From: Microbispora bryophytorum
GTDB lineage: Bacteria; Actinomycetota; Actinomycetes; Streptosporangiales; Streptosporangiaceae
DNA length: 64,000 nt
Direction of reading: 5' to 3'
Assembly: GCF_006874465.1 (NCBI RefSeq)
Contig: NZ_VIRL01000001.1
Coordinates: 124,001 to 188,000, forward strand
The notes beneath the pieces were generated by a model. That model made no database searches. It was not told the origin of the DNA and saw only the letters and a list, made by a program, of their open reading frames with translations. Made by a program: the position numbers and the translations under genes. Shown piece by piece: positions 50,523 to 58,328 of this stretch (positions within the stretch are counted from its first letter, which is position 1; each line of letters opens with the position of its first letter).

Positions 50523-50957
50523 TCAGCGAAAGGCGTAGCACTCCACCTCGGCCCGCCGGCGGGTCAGCCCGCCGCCCACCGACTCCTCGACGCAGGAACG
50601 CTGCGGGGCGCTGAGTTCGAGCACGCCGCAGACGCTGACCCCGGAGTACGCGCGGCAGTCGAGGCCCGGATTGAACGCACCCACCTTGTACTGCTCGCGC
50701 ACCTGCGTATGGCAGCGGTCCCGCGCCTCCGGCGTTTTCGCGTAGCGGCATTGGCCGACGAGGATGTCGTACTGCTCCTGGCTCACCTCCTGCCGCTTCA
50801 CGCCCCCTTTGGGAAGCGCGGGCGCCTGCGGCTGACTCCCGGCCCACGGGCCGATCGTCGGGTGGCCGCCGGTCCCGGCGGCCACCGTGGCGACTGCGGC
50901 GACCGTGCCGAGCATGGTCATCGCAGCGAGCACGGCGACAGCGACGATCTTTCTCAT
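50523..50957 (-). CDS. small secreted Cys-containing protein
   Basis: 144 residues from the ATG at 50957 with GGGAGG six bases upstream. A Sec signal peptide (MRKIVAVAVLAAMTMLGTVA) is followed by a mature part with six to seven cysteines (VGQCRYAK, ARDRCHTQ, GLDCRAYSG, VSVCGVLEL, QRSCVEES, EVECYAFR), suggesting a disulfide-stabilised fold. No named family is recognised. Divergent from another small secreted protein gene across a gap with a CRP-type palindrome. Confidence 0.65.
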   Translation of the reverse strand: MRKIVAVAVLAAMTMLGTVAAVATVAAGTGGHPTIGPWAGSQPQAPALPKGGVKRQEVSQEQYDILVGQCRYAKTPEARDRCHTQVREQYKVGAFNPGLDCRAYSGVSVCGVLELSAPQRSCVEESVGGGLTRRRAEVECYAFR

Positions 50958-51035
50958 GGCGATCCTCCCGAGCAGGAACGTACCCACGGGCGAACGGCCG
51001 CCCCCCTGCGCCGCGCCGGGCCCGCATGGACGGTC

Positions 51036-51049
51036 GTGACCTGCGTCAC
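51036..51049. promoter_or_regulatory. CRP/FNR-type palindrome GTGA-N6-TCAC
   Basis: GTGACCTGCGTCAC matches the GTGA-N6-TCAC core recognised by CRP-family regulators. It lies in the 261-bp gap between two divergently transcribed genes for small secreted proteins, 79 bp upstream of one and 170 bp upstream of the other. Confidence 0.45.
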
Positions 51050-51218
51050 ATCGAAGTCGACGCATGCAATACAGGAAGTAAATACACCATTGCGAAGTGT
51101 GACGACGGATGATCAAGGGTAAGTGAGGCCACGGAACCGACGGGGACGGCGTTGACGCCGTTCGCAACCCGTTCTTCGGTTCGAAATCCGGTCATTTCCG
51201 ACACAACGGAGCTTTTAC

Positions 51219-51584
51219 GTGCGATTTGTTCACGGAATCACGGCAGCGCTGGTCCTCAGCGGCCTCACTGTCACCGGCGCGGTCACCGGCGCGGGCGCGA
51301 GCGCGCTGGCCGACGCGGGCCCGCAGCCCACGTCCCGCGCCGTCGTCGACGGCTACCAGGTCGTGACGCTGCCCAACGCGAACGTGCCGAACTTCACCCG
51401 GCGCACCGTGTACTGCCCCGCGGGCAAGCGCGCCGTGGGCGGCGGCGGCGAGGCGCAGGGCAACGACGCGGTCCTCGTGGGCAGCTTCCCCACCCCGGAC
51501 GGCGCCGGATGGATCGCGCTCGGCCGGCAGAACTCCTACAACACCGTCGGCATCAGCGTCTACGCCATCTGCGCCAACGCCTGA
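51219..51584 (+). CDS. small secreted protein of unknown function
   Basis: 121 residues, GTG start. A signal peptide (RFVHGITAALVLSGLTVTGA) ends near ASALADA. The mature part has YQVVTLPNANVPNFTRRTVY, CPAGKRAVGGGGEAQGNDAV and GSFPTPDGAGWIALGRQNSY, ending VYAICANA. This CPAGKRAVGGG...GW...A.N pattern recurs in many short actinomycete exoproteins of unknown role. Two cysteines may form a disulfide. A GC-rich terminator follows. Confidence 0.65.
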   Translation: MRFVHGITAALVLSGLTVTGAVTGAGASALADAGPQPTSRAVVDGYQVVTLPNANVPNFTRRTVYCPAGKRAVGGGGEAQGNDAVLVGSFPTPDGAGWIALGRQNSYNTVGISVYAICANA

Positions 51585-51600
51585 TCAAGTCACACGCTGC

Positions 51601-51631
51601 GCGGGGGAGCGGGCAGCGCCCGCTCCCCCGC
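51601..51631 (+). terminator. GC-rich hairpin terminator
   Basis: A perfect 14-bp stem GCGGGGGAGCGGGC with a three-base loop, 17 bases after the stop of the small secreted protein gene. No U-tract. Confidence 0.75.
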
Positions 51632-51655
51632 GCGCATGACGCCGTGACGCGCCGG

Positions 51656-52489
51656 TCAGCGAGCGCTGACGGGCGACGGCTCCGGGCTCGCGGCCGGTTC
51701 CCTCCTGACGCAGGGGGAGGAGGTCGCGCCCAGCGTCAGGCGGGCCGGCAACCCCGTCGTCAGGCTCTGACGGCCGGCGCGTGCCAGCCCGCTCACGGTC
51801 AGCGTCCCGTCGCACGGCCACCCGTCCGCCCGCTCGGACGACCGGTCCCACACGGCCAGCGGACCGTCCAGACTCGCGGTGAGCAGATACTGCAGCGGGG
51901 TGCGCGGCAGGAACAGGTCGACGTCGGGCGTCGCGTGCCGTACGGCCCGGGGCAGCATCGGCTCGCGCAGCCGCACCAGCGTGGCCGGCTCGGCACGCTC
52001 GACCAGCGCGCGGATGTCGGGAGCGGAGAGGTTCGCCACCTCCCGGGCCGTCGAGACGTTCCTGACCAGCACCCGCACCGGTCCCGACGCGCCGTCCATG
52101 CGGGCCAGCGCCTGCTCGGACCTGGCGTCGCAGACGACCTGGTCGGCGAACAGGTCGCGCACCCCGGCCACTCCCCCGGCCCCGATCGCCGCGACGGCCG
52201 CCGCCAGCGCGTCCACGCCCGTGACGGCCTCCCACCACAGGGCGGGGCCGCAGGCCGCGCAGCCCGTCGCGACGGAGGCCGATCTGCGGACGTCCGGCTC
52301 CCGGCTCTCCCGTCCGCAGTCCTCGCACAGGACGGCCGAGGGCGTCGCGGCCGTGGGCGGGCGGCAGTCGTCGCAGCAGACGAGCGGATACAAATACCTG
52401 CGGCCGGTCCGGTCGAACAGCTCACGCACGCAGGCCGAACAGAGCCCCCGCTCACTCCGCCGAGCGCGGGGGGATGCCGAGATGACCAT
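51656..52489 (-). CDS. truncated HypF-like protein: two zf-HYPF zinc fingers plus YrdC-like domain
   Basis: 277 residues from the ATG at 52489. Four CxxC pairs are at C17/C20, C39/C42, C55/C58 and C77/C80 in the HypF arrangement (CSACVRELFDRTGRRYLYPL, CEDCGRESREPD, GCAACGPALWW). A YrdC/Sua5-like region follows (AVAAIGAGGVAGVRDLFADQ, PMLPRAVRHATPDVDLFLPR, TPLQYLLTASLDGPLAVWDR). Full HypF (about 750 residues, hydrogenase cyanide-ligand synthesis) also has an N-terminal acylphosphatase and C-terminal Kae1-like carbamoyltransferase; both are absent. No hydrogenase gene is near. It may be a repurposed paralogue or a decaying fragment, though the reading frame is clean. Confidence 0.7.
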   Translation of the reverse strand: MVISASPRARRSERGLCSACVRELFDRTGRRYLYPLVCCDDCRPPTAATPSAVLCEDCGRESREPDVRRSASVATGCAACGPALWWEAVTGVDALAAAVAAIGAGGVAGVRDLFADQVVCDARSEQALARMDGASGPVRVLVRNVSTAREVANLSAPDIRALVERAEPATLVRLREPMLPRAVRHATPDVDLFLPRTPLQYLLTASLDGPLAVWDRSSERADGWPCDGTLTVSGLARAGRQSLTTGLPARLTLGATSSPCVRREPAASPEPSPVSAR

Positions 52490-52582
52490 GGAAGCGGCAC
52501 TGCCCCCGGCCGGCCGCCCTAATCACACTGGTCACATGATTCTCAGGAGCGCCTGACCTGCGGTCACGCCGTACGGGACGGC

Positions 52583-53137
52583 TCAGCCGTCGGCGAGGGC
52601 GCGCAGGGACGGGCGGAGCGTTTCGGCGATCCGTTCGGGAGACGCGCCGCGCAGGGCCGTGAGGCCGAGCAGTTGATGGGCGATCGTCACGCCCAGCATC
52701 GTGCTGACCATCAGGGCCGCCCGCAGCTCGGCGTCGCCGGAATCGATCGCGTCCGCCAGTTGCGCCACCTGGCCGTCGAGCTTGCCGCGCACCTCCTCGG
52801 CCGCGTCGGGGTGGGTGAGCATGGAGCGCATCATCGCCAGCGTCGCCTGCGGCAGCGGCCCCGTCTTCATGCCGATCCTGCCCAGCAGCTCCTCGACCGG
52901 GTCCAGCTCGCCGTCCAGCGGCGGGATCGACGGGATCCGCACGGCCTGCTCGAACAGCTCCTGCTTCGACCCGAAGTACTGCATGACCAGGGCCGGATCG
53001 ACTTCCGCGGCCGCCGCCACGGCCCGGATCGTCGTGCGCTGGAAGCCGCACTCGGCGAAGATCGCCCGCGCGGCGGACAGGATGCGCTCCTCAGTGCGGC
53101 GCCGGCGCTCTGCCCGGCTCGTCGGCGTCCCCTCCAC
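52583..53137 (-). CDS. TetR/AcrR-family transcriptional regulator
   Basis: 184 residues from a GTG at 53137. The N-terminal helix-turn-helix is typical (ILSAARAIFAECGFQRTTIR, then AVAAAAEVDPALVMQYFGSK). The C-terminal ligand domain resembles the TetR_C group with ALVMQYFGSKQELFEQAV and a proline-rich PSIPPLDGELDP. It is divergent from an NTF2-like gene, and overlapping palindromes lie in the gap, so autoregulation and control of the neighbour are likely. Confidence 0.88.
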   Translation of the reverse strand: MEGTPTSRAERRRRTEERILSAARAIFAECGFQRTTIRAVAAAAEVDPALVMQYFGSKQELFEQAVRIPSIPPLDGELDPVEELLGRIGMKTGPLPQATLAMMRSMLTHPDAAEEVRGKLDGQVAQLADAIDSGDAELRAALMVSTMLGVTIAHQLLGLTALRGASPERIAETLRPSLRALADG

Positions 53138-53186
53138 GGGACGACTCTACCGGCGTTGACCACATCGGCCCGTTCGCTCTACAGTC

Positions 53187-53206
53187 GTTGAGTCAACAAG
53201 TGTTGA
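53187..53206. promoter_or_regulatory. overlapping palindromic operator for the TetR regulator
   Basis: Two overlapping inverted repeats: GTTGA-G-TCAAC (53187-53197) and TCAACA-AG-TGTTGA (53193-53206). Thus three GTTGA-type half-sites lie within 20 bp, 34 bp upstream of the NTF2-like gene and 50 bp from the regulator start, as expected of a TetR operator. Confidence 0.65.
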
Positions 53207-53239
53207 GCGAAGTGCTTTTCCACTGATCGGAGCGAACGA

Positions 53240-53737
53240 ATGCAGCTCACCCCGCGCGAGGTCCTGGCCCGCTATCACCGGGCGATGGTCGACAGGTCGG
53301 CCGACGACCTCGCCGACCTCTACGCCGCCGGCGCCCTTCACACGTTCCCGTTCCGGGCGCCGCTGTTCCCCGCCCGGTTGGAGGGGCGGGAGGAGATCCG
53401 CGCCCTCTACCGCGCGACGTGGGGCGCGAGCCCCGTACGGCTCACCGAGATCCACGACGTCGTCGTCCACGATGCGGCCGATCCCGAGGTTGTCACCGGC
53501 GAGTGGGAGGGCACCGGCACGGTCGAGCCGGACGGCCGGCCGTTCCGGGCCACGGGCCTGCTGACCCTGCGCGTACGGGACGGCGAGATCGTGGAGACGC
53601 GCGACTACATGGACGTGTTCGGCACCTACCACGCGATGGGCCGGCTGAAGGACGTCGTGGCCGCCACGGAGAACTGGACTGCGGAGAACGCCGCCGCCGG
53701 GAACCCTGCCGCCGGCAACCCCGCCGCCACGGCCTGA
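53240..53737 (+). CDS. NTF2-like (SnoaL-type) protein
   Basis: 165 residues. The cone-shaped alpha+beta barrel is suggested by LTPREVLARYHRAMVDRSAD, DLADLYAAGALHTFPFRAP, EGREEIRALYRATWG and VVTGEWEGTGTV, ending IVETRDYMDVFGTY. The family includes polyketide cyclases and limonene-epoxide-hydrolase-like enzymes. The last 15 residues are an N-x-A-A-G-N-P-A-A repeat. Being divergent from a TetR gene suggests it acts on, or its expression responds to, the TetR ligand. Confidence 0.75.
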   Translation: MQLTPREVLARYHRAMVDRSADDLADLYAAGALHTFPFRAPLFPARLEGREEIRALYRATWGASPVRLTEIHDVVVHDAADPEVVTGEWEGTGTVEPDGRPFRATGLLTLRVRDGEIVETRDYMDVFGTYHAMGRLKDVVAATENWTAENAAAGNPAAGNPAATA

Positions 53738-53772
53738 TCGGGGTCGCACGCCTGCCCGCGGGCGCGGCCACA

Positions 53773-54312
53773 ATGGTGACCATGACGATCTCGGGGACCG
53801 TGGTCCGCCGGGCGGAAGCGGCGGACGCCGCGGCTCTCGTCCGCCTGCGCGCCGTGATGCTGGAGGACATGGGGGCGGAGGTCGGGGACGACAGCGCGCC
53901 CTGGCGGGCGTCGGCCGAGGCGTGGTTCGCCCGGCGGCTGGGCGATCCGGAGGACTTCGCCGCGTTCGTGGTGGACGACCCGGAGCTCGGCGTGGTGAGC
54001 TGCGCGGCCGGCACCTGCGACCCCCACGCTCCGGGGCCGACCAACCCGAGCGGCCTGCAGGGCCACGTCTTCAACATCTGCACCGACCGGCGCCGTCGCC
54101 GACTCGGCCTCGCGCGCCTCTGCCTCGACGCGCTGCTCGCCTGGTATCGCACCGAAACCGAGGTCCGGACGATCGACCTCAACGCCACGTCGTACGGGAT
54201 CGAGCTGTACCAGTCCTTCGGGTTCGACGAGCCCCGCTATCCGGCTCTCCAGCTGCGGCTGGGCCCGCCGCTCGGGCGCGGTTTCACGAGCCATCAAAGG
54301 TCGAGCCGGTAG
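53773..54312 (+). CDS. GNAT-family N-acetyltransferase
   Basis: 179 residues from the ATG at 53773; close downstream starts at 53776 and 53782 are possible. GNAT core: VVRRAEAADAAALVRLRAVM, AAFVVDDPELGVVSCAAGT, the acetyl-CoA loop VFNICTDRRRRRLGLARLCL and the C-terminal ATSYGIELYQSFGFDEPRYP. Typical of acetyltransferases acting on small molecules. The substrate is unknown. Confidence 0.8.
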   Translation: MVTMTISGTVVRRAEAADAAALVRLRAVMLEDMGAEVGDDSAPWRASAEAWFARRLGDPEDFAAFVVDDPELGVVSCAAGTCDPHAPGPTNPSGLQGHVFNICTDRRRRRLGLARLCLDALLAWYRTETEVRTIDLNATSYGIELYQSFGFDEPRYPALQLRLGPPLGRGFTSHQRSSR

Positions 54313-54571
54313 CGAGCGGTCCGGCGCGTCGGCACGTGTCCGAGTGTGTGGCCGAGTGCGCGGCCGAGTGGTTTCCAGGTGCGCCGCCGAGGCCGCGCCC
54401 GCGGGCGCTCGGGAACGACGCCGGTGCCCCGCCTGAGTCATGAGTCCTCCACGACCTCACATGGCCCACCCCCTGAGCTGGGCTATCGTGAAAAATGCCG
54501 CCGATGTCCGGGCGTCGTGCCGGTCACGGCACAGCACACCGACGGCCGCTCACGTCAAGAAAGGGAGTCCG

Positions 54572-55006
54572 ATGTCTGAAGTGCTCCGCCCCCTGGACAG
54601 ACTGAGACAGGCCATCAACCGCCACGACCTCGACGCCCTGGCGCGGTGCTTCGACGAGCGAGCCGTTCTGGTGGCCCCCGACGGCATCGCCGAGAACAAG
54701 GAGGAGATCGCCTCCTACTACGGCGAGTGGATGGACGCGTTCCCCAACATGTTGATCACACCCCAGTCGGTGACCATGTTCCAGGACACGGTGGCGGTGG
54801 AGTTCACGATCAGCGGCACGCACAAGGGGCCGCTGCTCGTCCCCGGCGGGGACGTGCTGGAGGGCACCGGGCGGCCTGTCCTCGTACGCTCGTGCAGCTT
54901 CTCCACGGTGGAGGGCGGGACGATCCTCAGTCACCGGCTCTTCTACGACCAGCTGGAGATGGCGGCCCAGATCGGCGGCCACCTCCGCTTCGGCGACGGC
55001 CCGTGA
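54572..55006 (+). CDS. NTF2-like (SnoaL-type) protein
   Basis: 144 residues from the ATG at 54572 with AAGGGAG four bases upstream. Features are LDRLRQAINRHDLDALARCF, DERAVLVAPDGIAENKEEIA, SYYGEWMDAFPNMLITPQSV and FTISGTHKGPLLVPGGDVLE, ending SHRLFYDQLEMAAQIG. This is the ester-cyclase or ketosteroid-isomerase-like pattern. It stands alone, 243 bp before the cellulase gene; that gap contains no CebR-type palindrome. Confidence 0.75.
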   Translation: MSEVLRPLDRLRQAINRHDLDALARCFDERAVLVAPDGIAENKEEIASYYGEWMDAFPNMLITPQSVTMFQDTVAVEFTISGTHKGPLLVPGGDVLEGTGRPVLVRSCSFSTVEGGTILSHRLFYDQLEMAAQIGGHLRFGDGP

Positions 55007-55249
55007 CGGGTCCTGCGACGCGCTGAATATTTCACGGGATTCGGTCCCGGCCGGCAGGTATCGGATGGCGTTTCCCGAGGTGCCGCACGATTTCGGCGAA
55101 CTCGGCGCGGAAAGGGATATTTCCACTTCGGCGAATCGTGTACATGAGCCGGGCGATTGCCGAGTCTGAGGAGCGTCGGCCCCCACGCGCGAGCCGGACC
55201 GGGCGCCGGCATGCCCGAGCCGGTCACCTCACCCTGGAGACGATCTCCC

Positions 55250-57037
55250 ATGTCCTTCGGCCACCGCCGGTCTGTCCGCGCAATCCTGACGGCCGCGGCG
55301 GCGGCCGTCCCCGTCGCAGCACTGGCCGCGGCGGGACCGGTCCTGGGCGTGGCGTCCGCCGACGCTGCCGTCACCTGTCAGGTCACCTACGCGAGCACCC
55401 AGTGGGGCACGGGTTCGGGCGGCTTCACCGCCGGGATCACCGTCAGGAACACCGGCGAAAGGCTGACGGGCTGGAAACTGACGTTCACGTTCCCCCGCTC
55501 GCAGAAGCTCACGCAGGGCTGGTCGGCCCGATGGACCCAGCTCGCCGGCCACGTCACCGCCGAGAACGAGTCCTGGAACGGCACGGTGGCGTCCGGCGGG
55601 TCCGTGCAGCTCGGCTTCAACGGCGCCTGGACCGGCGACAACATGCCGCCCATGGACTTCGCCTTGAACGGCGTGCCCTGCCAGGTCATCGTGCCGGGCA
55701 CGTCGCCGAGCCCGCCCGCCGGTCCCAGCGCGAGCATCACGCCGAGCCCGGGCGGGGACGTGCCGGTGGACAACCCGTTCGCCGGCGCCAAGGGGTACGT
55801 CGACCCCGGCTGGGCGGCCGACGTGGAGTCCTCCGCCGCGAAGGTGAACGAGGCGACCGCGGCGAAGATGCGCGGCCTGAAGAACACGCCCACCGCGGTC
55901 TGGCTGGACCGCATCGCGGAAGTCGGCGGCGGCTCCGGCGTCACCCGCACGCTGAAGGACCACCTCGACACCGCCGTCGAGCAGGGGGCCGGGTACATCA
56001 CGCTCGTCCTGCACGACCTGCCCGACCGCGACTGCCGGTCGCGCGTCTCCAGCGCCGAGCTGCACGAGCGGGACAACGGCCTCGACCGCTACAAGGCGGA
56101 GTTCGTGGACCCCGTCGCCGCCCTCCTGGCCAGGCCCGAGTATCGGAACCTGCGCGTCGCGGCCGTCGTCGAGCCGCGGGCCCTGGCCGACCTCGTCGTG
56201 GGAGGCGCACTGGGCATCTATCCGTGTGTCCAGGCGACGGGGTCGGGCGTCTACGTGACGGGCATCCGCTACGCCCTCGACAAGCTGTCGCCCCTGCCCA
56301 ACGTCTACACCTATCTCGACGCGGGCAGCGCGGGATGGACCGGGTGGGAGACTGACCTCGCCGCGCTCGCGACCTCCGTCACCGAGACCGTGCGCGGCAC
56401 GGCGGCGGGCCTGAACAGCCTCGACGGCATCGCCACGAACGTCGCGGACTACATCCCCCTTGAGGAGCCGTTCCTGACCGGCCCTGATCAGACCGTGGCC
56501 GGCCAGCCGATCAAGCAAAGCAGGTTCATCGACTGGAACCCCTACCTGAACGAACGGGACTACGCCGTCGCGATGCGAAGCGCCCTGATCGCCAAGGGCT
56601 TCTCCAGCCTGCTCGGCGTGGTCGTCGACACCTCCCGCGACGGCTGGGGCGGCCCGGCCCGGCCCACCGCGGCGAGCACCTCCCTCAACATCGACACGTT
56701 CGTGGACCAGAGCCGCGTCGACCGGCGTCCGTCACGCGCCGCGGAGTGCAACCAGAACGGCGCGGGGCTGGGCGCCCGGCCGGTGGCCGCGCCCGTTCCG
56801 GGCGTGGACGCCTACCAGTGGATCAAGCGGCCCGGCGAGTCGGACGGCGTCGGCGGACCGCTCCTGCCCGAGGACTCCGACCGGCTGGTCGACTACAGGT
56901 GCGATCCCAACGGCTCCCTCACCCCCGGGTCGGACGGTTTCCGGCCGACCGGCGCCCTCCCCGACGCGCCGCTGGCGGGCGACTGGCATCACGAGCAGTT
57001 CGTGATGCTGGTGGAGAACGCCTACCCCGCTCTGTGA
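55250..57037 (+). CDS. secreted GH6 cellulase homologue with N-terminal CBM2, probable catalytic-residue loss
   Basis: 595 residues from the ATG at 55250. Signal peptide to about residue 40; CBM2 at 41-148 with terminal cysteines C43 and C144 and surface Trp residues; Pro/Ser linker to ~172; GH6 domain 173-595. GH6 landmarks are VLHDLPDRDCRS, VVDTSRDGWGGPARP, NQNGAGLGARPV, DAYQWIKRPGESDG and DWHHEQFVMLVENAYPAL. Aligned by memory to characterised GH6 cellobiohydrolases, the general-acid Asp (in EPDSL) is Arg310 here (VVEPRALADLV), and the active-site Tyr (YDLPDRDC) is His255. It may bind rather than cleave cellulose, or act by a changed mechanism. Confidence 0.85.
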   Translation: MSFGHRRSVRAILTAAAAAVPVAALAAAGPVLGVASADAAVTCQVTYASTQWGTGSGGFTAGITVRNTGERLTGWKLTFTFPRSQKLTQGWSARWTQLAGHVTAENESWNGTVASGGSVQLGFNGAWTGDNMPPMDFALNGVPCQVIVPGTSPSPPAGPSASITPSPGGDVPVDNPFAGAKGYVDPGWAADVESSAAKVNEATAAKMRGLKNTPTAVWLDRIAEVGGGSGVTRTLKDHLDTAVEQGAGYITLVLHDLPDRDCRSRVSSAELHERDNGLDRYKAEFVDPVAALLARPEYRNLRVAAVVEPRALADLVVGGALGIYPCVQATGSGVYVTGIRYALDKLSPLPNVYTYLDAGSAGWTGWETDLAALATSVTETVRGTAAGLNSLDGIATNVADYIPLEEPFLTGPDQTVAGQPIKQSRFIDWNPYLNERDYAVAMRSALIAKGFSSLLGVVVDTSRDGWGGPARPTAASTSLNIDTFVDQSRVDRRPSRAAECNQNGAGLGARPVAAPVPGVDAYQWIKRPGESDGVGGPLLPEDSDRLVDYRCDPNGSLTPGSDGFRPTGALPDAPLAGDWHHEQFVMLVENAYPAL

Positions 57038-57086
57038 GCCCGCGACGCGTCCTGCCTGACGCCGTTCCCGAGCCGGCTCCACAGGC

Positions 57087-57110
57087 GCCTGCCGCCGGGC
57101 GGCGGCAGGC
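57087..57110. terminator. GC-rich hairpin between convergent genes
   Basis: GCCTGCCGCC (57087-57096), loop GGGC, and exact complement (57101-57110), 49 bases after the cellulase stop and 27 bases beyond the end of the convergent transglycosylase gene. Confidence 0.7.
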
Positions 57111-57136
57111 GGCAGGCGGCGGCGCGCTCGCCGTCG

Positions 57137-58150
57137 TCAGGGGCCGGTCAGGCGGCGCTCCCCCTTCGTCGTGATCACGTAGACCTGCCAGGTGTAGTAG
57201 GCGTAGTAGTTCCTGACGTCCCGCTTCATCTGACGCGCGTGCAGCAGGACCGCGTCGACGTACGCCTGGGAGTGGTTGTAGGCGTACAGCGCGCGCCGGT
57301 AGTCGCCCGGCGCGCCCGACGCGTGGAGGTAGTTGGCCGCGGCGAGCAGGGCGTCGCCGGTGTCGTCGATGTCGCCGCCCATGCCGTACGCCTTCCAGGT
57401 GCCCGGCATGAACTGCATCGGCCCCTTGGCGCCCACGTAGCTCGGCGAGCGCACCCGCCCGAACTTGGTCTCCACGAGCATCACCGCCGCGAGCACCTCC
57501 CACTCGACGCCGAAGCGGCGCTCGGCGCGCCGGAAGGCGGCGAGCAGGGCGTCGGCGGGTTGCGGCGCCTCGACCTTGATTTTGATCGGACCGCTGACGG
57601 GATGGGCGAGGGAGAGCAGGTCGCGGATGGCCGTCACGTTGTCCCGCGCCCGCGCGGCCATGTCCTCCGGCAGTTTTCCGTACGTCCGGGACGCGATTGT
57701 GGAATGGCGGGCGAGATAGCGGTAGACGCGTTGTTCGTACAGGGACAGCAGGACCACCGGCTCGGGAGCCTCCCCCTTCGCGGGGTCGCCCGTGCGCCTC
57801 CAGTCGTCGATCGCGTCACGCAGTCGCCCCGACGTACGGCTGAGGGCGTCGGCCAGCCGCGTGGGGTCCTTGGGGATCGCCTCGTCCGGCGCGGGCAGGT
57901 CCCGTGCGGCCGGCTCCGGCCGCTCCGTACTCGCGGGGGACCGTTCCGACGCGGGCGCGGTCACGCTCTCGCGGGGAGCGACCGAGGCGGCCTCGCCCAC
58001 TGAGCCTCCGCATCCCGAGAGCGGGACGACCACGGCGGCGAGCGCGGCGGCCAGCATCGCGTGGCGCGGCATCGTGCGTTGCGGCATCGTGTGGCGCGGC
58101 ATCGTATGTTGCGGCATCGGCGGTGAGATCACGGCAGGCTGATCGTTCAT
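57137..58150 (-). CDS. lytic transglycosylase-like lipoprotein
   Basis: 337 residues from the ATG at 58150, but several in-frame ATGs follow within a 15-bp tandem repeat, and the best-shaped signal peptide begins at one of these (MPRHAMLAAALAAVVVPLSG, lipobox Cys next). The catalytic SLT-type domain is near the C-terminus: EVLAAVMLVETKFGRVRSPS with the catalytic Glu, YVGAKGPMQFMPGTWKAYG and LLAAANYLHASGAPGDYRRA, then ALYAYNHSQAYVDAVL. It would cleave peptidoglycan glycan strands. A linker with an alanine/proline-rich stretch and a helical domain (~100-200) precede it. Confidence 0.85.
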   Translation of the reverse strand: MNDQPAVISPPMPQHTMPRHTMPQRTMPRHAMLAAALAAVVVPLSGCGGSVGEAASVAPRESVTAPASERSPASTERPEPAARDLPAPDEAIPKDPTRLADALSRTSGRLRDAIDDWRRTGDPAKGEAPEPVVLLSLYEQRVYRYLARHSTIASRTYGKLPEDMAARARDNVTAIRDLLSLAHPVSGPIKIKVEAPQPADALLAAFRRAERRFGVEWEVLAAVMLVETKFGRVRSPSYVGAKGPMQFMPGTWKAYGMGGDIDDTGDALLAAANYLHASGAPGDYRRALYAYNHSQAYVDAVLLHARQMKRDVRNYYAYYTWQVYVITTKGERRLTGP

Positions 58151-58257
58151 CGTCACCAACGTATGCCGCGCGGGGACGTTTCATGTTCCTTCACGGCGAA
58201 GCGGCGCCCTGCGAGAGCCCTGCGAGAGCCGTCCGAGGAGGCGGGAACGTTTTACGG

Positions 58258-58285
58258 CTGACCGCTTTTTTCCCTTCTGTAGAAT
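58258..58285 (+). promoter_or_regulatory. candidate promoter of the ThiF-peptide-M50 unit
   Basis: -35 CTGACC (58258-58263), 16-bp spacer with a T-run, -10 TAGAAT (58280-58285) preceded by TG. It lies 43 bp upstream of the GTG of the ThiF-like gene. A second TTGACT at 58292 could serve a weaker promoter. Confidence 0.5.
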
Positions 58286-58328
58286 TCGATGTTGACTCAC
58301 ACAGTTATCGCCCAGTAGTCGTCATCAC

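Noticed and set aside
51170-51200. tRNA T-arm-like sequence GGTTCGAAATCC
   Set aside because: The loop is wrong in length, and no acceptor stem or anticodon arm can be built around it.
55007-55249. CebR-type operator (GGGAGCGCTCCC) before the cellulase homologue
   Set aside because: Looked for and not found; no close variant is present.
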